Assembly (NCBI GenBank): GCA_945643635.1
Contig: CALZFC010000107.1
Span: 691,501-755,500 of the forward strand
From: Allodiplogaster sudhausi
Lineage: Eukaryota; Nematoda; Chromadorea; Rhabditida; Diplogasteridae
Direction of reading: 5' to 3'
DNA: 64,000 bases
The notes under the pieces were generated by a model. It worked only from the letters and a program-made list of their open reading frames with translations. It was not told the DNA's origin and made no database searches. This document shows, one piece after another, positions 18,301 through 32,944 of the stretch (the first letter of the stretch is position 1; each line of letters opens with the position of its first letter). The translations under genes and the position numbers were made by a program.

Positions 18301-19497
18301 TGGATGGTGTTCAATTCGCCCTTGCTTGCGAATCCACTATCAACCTATTCGGTGGGGCCTACCCCAAAAAAGTCGAGGAAAAAACTTTCCCCGAAAATCA
18401 CCAGAGGGGGTAATTTGGTGCGAGGATTGCGAATATCTAGTTTATTTTTAATTCTGAAGTCATTAAAAAAAATATAGAAATTTGTTTTGATCTCCTTTTG
18501 TGGAAGAAGACTCCTTTCTGTTTTCCGAACTGTTTCCTCAACAGGAACTCGGACAGATAGTCTACATACTTCTTGTTGTTTACGCCGTACTTCTTTTTTG
18601 GAATTTATACCGCATACCTACTTACCGTAACTTTTTTTTAAATGACTTCAGAATTAAAAATAAACTAGATATTCGCAATCCTCGCACCAAATTACCCCCC
18701 TGTGGTGATTTTCGGGGAAATTTTTTTCCTCGACTTTTTTGGGGTAGGCCCCACTGAATAGGTTGATAGTGGATTCGCAAGCAAGGGCGAATTGAACACC
18801 ATCCAACACGGAATGCCCTTATACACAAGTAAAAATTTTTTAACACCAATTTAAAGTGTATATGCACTCTCCTCTCATTGAAAAAATTTTCTCTTTATGT
18901 ACTTCTTCAAATTTGAACTTGCAAAACTGCAGCAAAATATTTGAACCGAATGGGGTTCGAACCTGCGACGCTCAAAACTGCAGGCGAGCGCGCATCCCAC
19001 TGCGCCGCGCAGGCCATGTTTAATTGCTTAAGTGACACATTGACAATGGCAAGGTCACTAAATCCGCGATTTTATGCAAAATTTAAAAATCAATATAAAA
19101 TCGCCAGAGGCCATTAAGGAAAAAGTAAAAATGGTTATCATCATTTCTCGACTTGGACTATCGATCTGGATAGGTGAGATCAAAATTCTCCAACTTATCT
19201 TCAGATGGTTCCCTTGTAAGACTGACCTGAATAATGTTCGGTTTGCCACGGAGACCGTTCAAGATGTTGCATTCCTCCCGAAGATCCTTTAGAGACCCTC
19301 GCTTCACAACAACCGGTTCTCCAGTATCTTTCAGGAAGGCGGAAAAAACCTATTAATTTAATTCTGTTTACTCGAAACTGAAGTGTTTGATTTATAATAA
19401 ATAACACAAATATAAAAAAATTTCTCACCTTACCGCAAGCCCCTTGGCCGAGATCCTTTACAATCACGTAGTCAGTGCCTTCTTGCAGCTTCAACAT
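15353..19497 (-). CDS. TBK1: TBK1 / IKK-epsilon-like protein kinase
   Basis: ATG at 19497 opens a kinase domain: glycine loop LGQGACGKVF, catalytic lysine in VVVKR, then across a long intron the alphaC-hinge region (IIMEKAQCSL). HRDVKPQN (about 17580), CDFGFARE (DFG), activation lip LYSIVGTEAYL (Ser aligned with TBK1 Ser172) and DLWSIGVTLFNAATATLPF (about 17290) follow. The GTEAYL and GVT.FNAAT.LPF patterns are typical of the IKK-related TBK1/IKK-epsilon branch. A ubiquitin-like-domain region (about 16680-16480) and long helical exons (about 16430-15360) follow, as in the scaffold dimerisation region. It ends at TGA 15353-15355. Family role: innate and autophagy signalling. Nematodes keep one such kinase (ikke-1). 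The intron at about 17830-19226 contains a large palindrome. Confidence 0.85.
18089..18160 (+). repeat. tRNA-derived SINE-like head (left arm)
   Basis: A-box-like GGCGCAGTGGG at 18099-18109 and a perfect B box GGTTCGAACCC at 18142-18152, spaced as in tRNA-derived SINE promoters. The intervening stem sequence does not fold into a full tRNA cloverleaf with a CCA-adjacent acceptor stem, so I do not call a tRNA gene. Confidence 0.65.
18948..19018 (-). repeat. tRNA-derived SINE-like head (right arm)
   Basis: Mirror copy of the left-arm unit: B box on the minus strand at 18953-18963 and A box at 18996-19006. Confidence 0.65.
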
Positions 19498-20183
19498 TTC
19501 AACGTAAATAGCCTATTAAAAATAGGTTGGCATCGGATTCTTTGTTGAAGGAATTTCAACAAAACTTTCTAAGTTGTAAGCAGGAAAACCACGAGATACA
19601 CAGAAGAATCAAAGAACGAAACAAAAAAGGGAGCAACTGCTTAGCAGTTCAAATCGCACACCTACCCCTCCACTTAAGGACTTCTATTACGCGCATTTTT
19701 TTTACTGCCATGCATCTTTTCAAGTGCGTAACAGCTGCTAATTGAGAGCGCGAAGCCTGATTTAATTACGAGTGCGTTTAATTACGAGTGTGCTGCGAAG
19801 CTGTTGCTCACTCCCGAGTGGGCCGTTGTTTCGAAATTTCGATTGAATGGTAAAAGGCCGCTGGCGTAAACTACGGATTATTACCGTCTTTAATAACCGC
19901 AAGTTGCGTGTTCGTTATTATTCTTTATTCAAAGTCGACAACAGTATAAGTCATGTTTCTTCGGCTACTTTTTTCCTGAAGTCTGTTCTGGAGCTGCGGA
20001 TACTACTGAAACGTTTGGTATTCACTTCTACTTCTGTGATCAGGTGTGGTAATCTTATCCAGCAACTTTATTGGCTTACTTTAAATATAAAATCACAACG
20101 AATGTGTAAAACTGCTTTATATATTCTAGATTAGCGACCTAAAGGAAGTTTATAAAGCGGTTAAATAGTGATGTTGGACTGAT
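19498..20183. other. Intergenic region between AGPS and the TBK1-like gene
   Basis: AT-rich sequence with only short unsupported ORFs. It must hold the 3' end of AGPS and the promoter or leader of the kinase gene; no specific site stands out. Confidence 0.5.
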
Positions 20184-23061
<2,878 letters not shown>

Positions 23062-23278
23062 TGCTGCCACTGAGAAAGTCGGCAATGCAATTGATTGCCG
23101 AGTAGTCTCCCTCCTGATAAAAGATGTGTGAGGGCAAAGACTATTTCTTACTGGGGGAACGATGCATTATCATATCAGTTATGGGGACATTCCTTGAATC
23201 TTCAGATATGATTGATGTGTGGCTTGGACAGAATGCATGTTTTAAGGCACAGCAGTTGCTGAGGATCAATGCGGTTCG
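23062..23278. promoter_or_regulatory. Divergent promoter region AGPS / myotubularin
   Basis: 217 bp between two oppositely oriented start codons. On the AGPS side a tttctcag acceptor-like motif lies about 10 nt upstream of the ATG. No TATA box is obvious. Confidence 0.5.
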
Positions 23279-24634
23279 ATGATATCCAAACCCCTAAGGT
23301 ATTTCTAGTGTCGAATGAAGAAAATAATAGAGAAATCTAAGATTCTTTAGGTAGACAAGGTGCAGTTGGTGGATGGGCATGGACTGGAAGAGAACGTTGT
23401 GGGCACCCTGCATGTCACCACAACACATCTCATCTTTAAATCCGACCAGGGAAACATGGAGATATGGGTAAGGAATTCACTTTGTTGTTATGTATTATAC
23501 CAAGTTGAAACCACTTTGTATAATACATAACAAAAAATGGCAGAGAAATTAGAGACGACTTTGCTTGTTGCGTGGGAGTGGTTTTTGTTTGTCTTTTCGA
23601 TTCATTCTTTATTTTCAACTTCCAGATCTCTAATCCGACCCTTATTTCTGATTTGATTCCATATGCAGCTCAAGTCAATCCCTTTATAGTCAAGAACTTT
23701 TGCGACTTCTCTGGCAAAGGGCTGTGTAATTAAGGTTGCAAACAATCTAATCGGCACAGTGGAGAGAGGAGCGATCTCTGTGGCTGGCAGCCCTCTGATC
23801 GTGCGGTCGAAGCACTTCCGAGTGCTGCATCTGCTGATCAGCCGGGACAAGGCATGCCAGCAACTTCTGGAAACACTTCTCAAGTGTTCACGTCCCGGTT
23901 CGGTCTCTTTCGTTTTGAAGGGCACGCTTTTCTTTTGAGTTAATGTGACAGAGTTGCCGGCATTCGACCATCGAGATCAGCCAGATGATTCGGGTGGGAG
24001 GCAGAGATTGGATTGGTCCATCGAATTCTCTCGCCAAGGGGTTTCCTCTCGCTGGGCAGAGACATCTCTTAATTCAAACTATTCAGTGTGTGCATCTATC
24101 GTGAGTGCAAGTGTTCATTGTGTCCTTCCAGCTCTGCGACACGTACCCGGAGCGGGTCTGGGTGCCCTCTTCTGCCTCCCAACCACTGCTCATCGCTTCT
24201 TCAAAGTTTCGCTCCAAGGGCCGTCTTCCTGTTCTCACTTACTTCCACAAGGGCAGTGGCGCATCTCTCAGCAGGTTCGTCCTCCTTCCGCGACTCATGC
24301 GTCACTTAAGATGAAAGAGTTGCTGCCTTGAAGGTGTGCACAGCCTCTGAGCGGCTTCAGTGCGCGCTGCCTAGAAGATGAGAAGTTGATGGAACTGATT
24401 GGGAGTGCGGGCAGCAGCCGCCCTGACTCTTCCGCCTCCTCCCCCTCTCCGCCTCTCCTTCTTGTTGACACTCGTCCTCTTGTCAATGCTATGGTCAACA
24501 AAGTACAAGGCAAAGGATTCGAGGACGAGAAGAACTACACCAATCTCAGATTCCACTTCTTCGACATCGAGAACATTCATGTCATGAGGGCCAGTCAAAG
24601 TAAACTAGCAGATGGTTTGTCGAGGGAGAGAGGT

Positions 24635-24671
<37 letters not shown>

Positions 24672-27600
24672 GACTGAGTTGAAGGATGTATGCGTGGACG
24701 TGAGATGGGTGAGTGGCTGCGAGTGCTAGAGAGCAGTGGCTGGCTGCGCCATCTGCGAGTGATTCTGGACTGTTCTCTCTTCGTGGCGCAGTCGCTGGCA
24801 GAGGGGAGCAGCGTGGTTGTGCACTGCTCGGATGGCTGGGACAGAACCAGCCAAGTCGTCTCTCTTGCCCAGCTTCTTCTCGATCCCTTCTACCGTACCA
24901 TCCATGGACTGCAAGTCTTGATCGAGAAGGACTGGCTTGGCTTTGGATACAAGTTTGCTGACCGATCTGCTCATGTCGCAGCGCAGAATGAAGAATCGAC
25001 TAAAGAGGTGCTTACAATTAGTTCCTCTCCACTGTGAGAGTGAAAGATGGCATTGCCATGCAGGTTTCTCCAATCTTCTCACAATGGCTCGATGCTGTCT
25101 GGCAGGTCCAGAGACAGTTTCCTCGTGCTTTTCAATTCAATGAAAGGTGAGGGAGAGAGAAAGATAAAAACTGAAACGGCTTCACTGTTTTAATATCAGG
25201 TCACTTAGAACTTTTGCGGGATGGCCCACTTTCAAAAATTAGGAGAGTCGGAAATTTTTGTTATGAATATGGTGAGTGAGGAGATTCTCGGGCGGGTTGC
25301 ACCCCGCATCTGTTGGTTATACAATTGAGGGATGTAGGAATGGGAATGTTGAGGTTATTGACTGATCTGCACGAGCATGTCTACTCTTGTCAATTCGGTA
25401 CTTTTCTCGGCAACTGCGAAAAGGATAGAAAGGTTCTTCGAGCTGCGACTGAACTATTGCTAATTCTCCAGTTTACTTATAAGTAATGACTAGAAATATG
25501 TATCAGGATCTAAATGTTTCGAAGCGGACAAAGTCTTTCTGGACGTATATGGACGCTCGCCTCAACGACTACATCAACACATTCTATGAGGTATCCTTGG
25601 GGATATAACAGATGAAAAAAAGCACTGAAGATTGGAGAGAGATGTGTGCAGAGCTTGAAGTATTTTCAGCCGAATTCATTTGACTGTTTGCTGGGAGTTT
25701 CTACCAGAGCTTCTAGTCTTGTCGTCTTCCAAGGACTCTACAACCGATTCGAGGACGGAATTCTGCCAAGAGAAAATATGTCTGATGTAATTGCCACGAC
25801 AGACGAGCACATATCCGTTCTCGAGAAACAGGCGAGGAAAGAAGAGAGGAGATAGAATGAGAAGAGAGGAGAGAATGAGAAGAGAGGAGAGAATGAGAAG
25901 AGAGGAGAGAATGAGAAGAGAGGAGATACAATGAGAAGAGAGGAGGGAATGAGAAGAGAGGAGATAGAATGAGAAGAGAGGAGAGAATGAGAAGAGAGGA
26001 GATACAATGAGAAGAGAGGAGGGAATGAGAAGAAAGGAGATAGAATGAGAAGAGAGGAGAGAATGAGAAGAGAGGAGGGAATGAGAAGAGAGGAGAGAAT
26101 GAAAAGAGAGGAGAGAATGAGAAGAGAGGAGAGAATGAGAAGAGAGGAGATACAATGAGAAGAGAGGAGGGAATGAGAAGAGAGGAGATAGAATGAGAAG
26201 AGAGGAGAGAATGAGAAGAGAGGAGATACAATGAGAAGAGAGGAGGGAATGAGAAGAGAGGAGATAGAATGAGAAGAGAGGAGAGAATGAGAAGAGAGGA
26301 GATACAATGAGAAGAGAGGAGGGAATGAGAAGAGAGGAGAGAATGAGAAGAGAGGAGAGAATGAGAAGAGAGGAGATACAATGAGAAGAGAGGAGGGAAT
26401 GAGAAGAGAGGAGATAGAACGAGAAGAGAGGAGAGAATGAGAAGAGAGGAGATACAATGAGAAGAGAGGAGGGAATGAGAAGAAAGGAGATAGAATGAGA
26501 AGAGAGGAGAGAATGAGAAGAGAGGAGATACAATGAGAAGAGAGGAGGGAATGAGAAGAGAGGAGAGAATGAGAAGAGAGGAGATACAATGAGAAAAGAG
26601 GAGATACAATGAGAAGAGAGGAGGGAATGAGAAGAGAGGAGATACAATGAGAAAAGAGGAGATACAATGAGAAGAGAGGAGGGAATGAGAAGAGAGGAGG
26701 GAATGAGAAGAGAGGAGGGAATGAGAAGAGAGGAGAGAATGAGAAGAGAGGAGAGAATGAGAAGAGAGGAGAGAATGAGAAGAGAGGAGATACAATGAGA
26801 AGAGAGGAGGGAATGAGAAGAGAGGAGATACACTGAGAAGAGAGGAGGGAATGAGAAGAGAGGAGGGAATGAGAAGAGAGGAGAGAATGAGAAGAGAGGA
26901 GATACAATGAGAAGAGAGGAGGGAATGAGAAGAGAGGAGATACAATGAGAAGAGAGGAGGGAATGAGAAGAGAGGAGATACAATGAGAAGAGAGGAGAGA
27001 ATGAGAAGAGAGGAGAGAATGAGAAGAGAGGAGAGAATGAGAAGAGAGGAGATACAATGAGAAGAGAGGAGGGAATGAGAAGAGAGGAGATAGAATGAGA
27101 AGAGAGGAGAGAATGAGAAGAGAGGAGATACAATGAGAAGAGAGGAGGGAATGAGAAGAGAGGAGAGAATGAGAAGAGAGGAGATACAATGAGAAGAGAG
27201 GAGGGAATGAGAAGAGAGGAGATACAATGAGAAGAGAGGAGGGAATGAGAAGAGAGGAGGGAATGAGAAGAGAGGAGAGAATGAGAAGAGAGGAGATACA
27301 ATGAGAAGAGAGGAGGGAATGAGAAGAGAGGAGATACAATGAGAAGAGAGGAGGGAATGAGAAGAGAGGAGATACAATGAGAAGAGAGGAGGGAATGAGA
27401 AGAGAGGAGATACAATGAGAAGAGAGGAGGGAATGAGAAGAGAGGAGATAGAATGAGAAGAGAGGAGAGAATGAGAAGAGAGGAGATACAATGAGAAGAG
27501 AGGAGGGAATGAGAAGAGAGGAGAGAATGAGAAGAGAGGAGAGAATGAGAAGAGAGGAGATACAATGAGAAGAGAGGAGGGAATGAGAAGAGAGGAGATA

Positions 27601-29722
27601 GAACGAGAAGAGAGGAGAGAATGAGAAGAGAGGAGATACAATGAGAAGAGAGGAGGGAATGAGAAGAAAGGAGATAGAATGAGAAGAGAGGAGAGAATGA
27701 GAAGAGAGGAGATACAATGAGAAGAGAGGAGGGAATGAGAAGAGAGGAGAGAATGAGAAGAGAGGAGATACAATGAGAAAAGAGGAGATACAATGAGAAG
27801 AGAGGAGGGAATGAGAAGAGAGGAGGGAATGAGAAGAGAGGAGGGAATGAGAAGAGAGGAGAGAATGAGAAGAGAGGAGAGAATGAGAAGAGAGGAGAGA
27901 ATGAGAAGAGAGGAGATACAATGAGAAGAGAGGAGGGAATGAGAAGAGAGGAGATACACTGAGAAGAGAGGAGGGAATGAGAAGAGAGGAGGGAATGAGA
28001 AGAGAGGAGAGAATGAGAAGAGAGGAGATACAATGAGAAGAGAGGAGGGAATGAGAAGAGAGGAGATACAATGAGAAGAGAGGAGGGAATGAGAAGAGAG
28101 GAGATACAATGAGAAGAGAGGAGAGAATGAGAAGAGAGGAGAGAATGAGAAGAGAGGAGAGAATGAGAAGAGAGGAGATACAATGAGAAGAGAGGAGGGA
28201 ATGAGAAGAGAGGAGATAGAATGAGAAGAGAGGAGAGAATGAGAAGAGAGGAGATACAATGAGAAGAGAGGAGGGAATGAGAAGAGAGGAGAGAATGAGA
28301 AGAGAGGAGATACAATGAGAAGAGAGGAGGGAATGAGAAGAGAGGAGATACAATGAGAAGAGAGGAGGGAATGAGAAGAGAGGAGGGAATGAGAAGAGAG
28401 GAGAGAATGAGAAGAGAGGAGATACAATGAGAAGAGAGGAGGGAATGAGAAGAGAGGAGATACAATGAGAAGAGAGGAGGGAATGAGAAGAGAGGAGATA
28501 CAATGAGAAGAGAGGAGGGAATGAGAAGAGAGGAGATACAATGAGAAGAGAGGAGGGAATGAGAAGAGAGGAAGGAATGAGAAGAGAGGAGATAGAATGA
28601 GAAGATAGGAGATACAATGAGAAGAGAGGAGGGAATGAGAAGAGAGGAGATACAATGAGAAGAGAGGAGGGAATGAGAAGAGAGGAAGGAATGAGAAGAG
28701 AGGAGATAGAATGAGAAGATAGGAGATACAATGAGAAGAGAGGAGGGAATGAGAAGAGAGGAGATAGAATAAGAAGAGAGGAGATAACAATGAGAGACTA
28801 GTCGCAGGTAGGTGCCTTGAAAGAAAGGAGAGATGAGCTTCTGGGATCTCTTGGTCTCCTGGCTTCTCAAGATGAGGAGAGCAGCCCCCGGTCCAGACAG
28901 ACGACTGAGGCAGTGAATGGCGTGGCTGAGTCTGCCATCTGCTGGCAGTCCCTCAGACACGTCGACCACTGCGCCACCCCGACTTGTTCCGCCCACCTCG
29001 GAGTGCGCTCCCAGCCAAGGATACACTGCCACTCCTGCGGCATGGTCAGCCAATCCTCTCTCATCCCTCCCACTCTTCTTCTCTCATCCCTCCCACTCTT
29101 CCTCTCTCATCCCTCCCACTCTTCCTCTCTCATCCCTCCCACTCTTCCTCTCTCATCCCTCCCACTCTTTCTCCTCTCTCATCCCTCCCACTCTTCCTCC
29201 TCTCTCATCCCTCCCACTCTTCCTCCTCTCTCATCCCTCCCACTCTTTCTCCTCTCTCATCCCTCCCACTCTTCCTCCTCTCTCATCCCCCTCTCTTCCT
29301 CCTCTCTCATCCCTCCCACTCTTCCTCCTCTCTCATCCCTCCCACTCTTCCTCCTCTCTCATCCCTCCCACTCTTCCTCCTCTCTCATCCCTCCCACTCT
29401 TCCTCCTCTCTCATCCCTCCCACTCTTCCTCCTCTCTCATCCCTCCCACTCTTCCTCCTCTCTCATCCCTCCCACTCTTCCTCCTCTCTCATTACTCCCA
29501 CTCTTCCTCCTCTCTCATCCCTCCCACTCTTCCTCCTCTCTCATCCCTCCCACTCTTCCTCCTCTCTCATCCCTCCCACTCTTCCTCTCTAATCCCTCCC
29601 ACTCTTCCTCTCTCATCCCTCCCACTCTCCAGATTGTCTGCCAACGTTGTCTGGCAGTCGACGGAAGAAGAAAAGAACGACATTGCAATCACTGTGCTCT
29701 CCTCCAAGGACCAGCAACATAA
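23279..29722 (+). CDS. MTMR6/7/8: Myotubularin-family 3-phosphoinositide phosphatase (MTMR6/7/8-like) with degenerate C-terminal FYVE finger
   Basis: ATG 23279 begins MRFDDIQTPK; the PH-GRAM domain follows (VDKVQLVDG, GTLHVTTTHLIF, then from 23733 VANNLIGTVERGAISVAGSP). The phosphatase domain includes ASSKFRSKGRLPVLTY (about 24210), QPLSGFSARCLEDEKL, VDTRPLVNAMVNK, IENIHVMRAS, SSGWLRHLRVIL and the active site VVHCSDGWDRTSQV (Cx5R, about 24820), so the enzyme should be active on PI3P and PI(3,5)P2. Exons from 25074 (SPIFSQWLDAVWQVQRQFPRAF), 25346 and 25508 follow, then VFQGLYNRFEDGILPRENM and a coiled coil (EHISVLEKQ | VGALKERRDELL) split by a 2,976-bp intron. The end is a Cys-rich FYVE-like finger (HCHSCGM | IVCQRCL... 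HCNHC) split by intron 29045-29632. There is a frame break near 24690 (see findings). AATAAA occurs at 29751 and 29760. Confidence 0.9.
23485..23533. repeat. Perfect 16-bp hairpin in a myotubularin intron
   Basis: TTGTTATGTATTATAC at 23485-23500 and its exact reverse complement at 23518-23533, with a 17-nt loop, in the 264-bp intron 23469-23732. It could be a tiny remnant of an inverted-repeat element. Confidence 0.8.
25845..28790 (+). repeat. 18/20-bp purine-rich minisatellite, about 150 copies
   Basis: Head-to-tail units of gagaagagaggag followed by agaat, ggaat (18 nt) or atacaat, atagaat (20 nt). Longer blocks of variants recur about 1.13-1.18 kb apart (for example variants at 26480 and 27663, 26826 and 27955), so part of the array was itself duplicated. 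It fills intron 25832-28807 of the myotubularin gene. One strand is almost pure purine, favourable for triplex DNA. Confidence 0.97.
29054..29631 (+). repeat. 21/24-bp C/T-rich minisatellite, about 25 copies
   Basis: Units of tctcatccctcccactcttcc, with or without an extra tcc, run from near the donor at 29045 to the acceptor AG at 29631-29632. The array is an amplified polypyrimidine tract inside the intron that splits the FYVE-like finger. Confidence 0.95.
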
Positions 29723-29825
29723 TAATAGCAAATTTTCTTCGTTGTCTGTGAATAAAATGAATAAAGATTCAACGGTACAGTTTATCACCATAACTTGAAT
29801 AACAATACAAACAATAAGTGGAAGT

Positions 29826-32775
<2,950 letters not shown>

Positions 32776-32870
32776 CTCAACACTCAACTCGTTGCTACAT
32801 TTACACAGAATCTGATAGAAGATAGGTTCAAATAACCTCCTGGGAATATCGAGATTGGTTTGACACCTCA

Positions 32871-32876
32871 TTTATT
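32871..32876 (-). terminator. Poly(A) signal of MAK16 in a possible operon spacer
   Basis: AATAAA on the minus strand, about 70 nt after the MAK16 stop codon and about 95 nt before the ZNF622 start codon, followed by a U-rich acceptor-like ctatcttctatcag. Confidence 0.6.
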
Positions 32877-32944
32877 ATTTACTACAGGTAACAAGAACCA
32901 TTAACAACCGACATCACTGAACAACAAATGTAAAGGACTTCTCT

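Larger units (their letters stand above)
17888..19217. repeat. Large inverted repeat (about 580-bp arms, 164-bp spacer)
   Basis: 17888-18470 is the reverse complement of 18635-19217 with only scattered differences. The whole structure sits within one intron of the kinase gene; its right end is 9 nt from the splice donor at 19226. Each arm contains a tRNA-like SINE head. The shape resembles a foldback element or two SINE-containing copies in opposite orientation. Confidence 0.92.

Noticed and set aside
25676..29053. Three minus-strand ORFs of about 1,000 codons each (SLLIPSSLLIVSPLF repeats)
   Set aside because: All three frames are open at once because the 18/20-bp repeat lacks stops on that strand; composition is pure repeat and a real gene lies on the other strand.
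28817..29798. Plus-strand Ser/Pro/Leu-rich ORFs of 200-300 codons
   Set aside because: Read-through of the FYVE-splitting minisatellite intron; only the ends (28808-29044 and 29633-29722) are coding.
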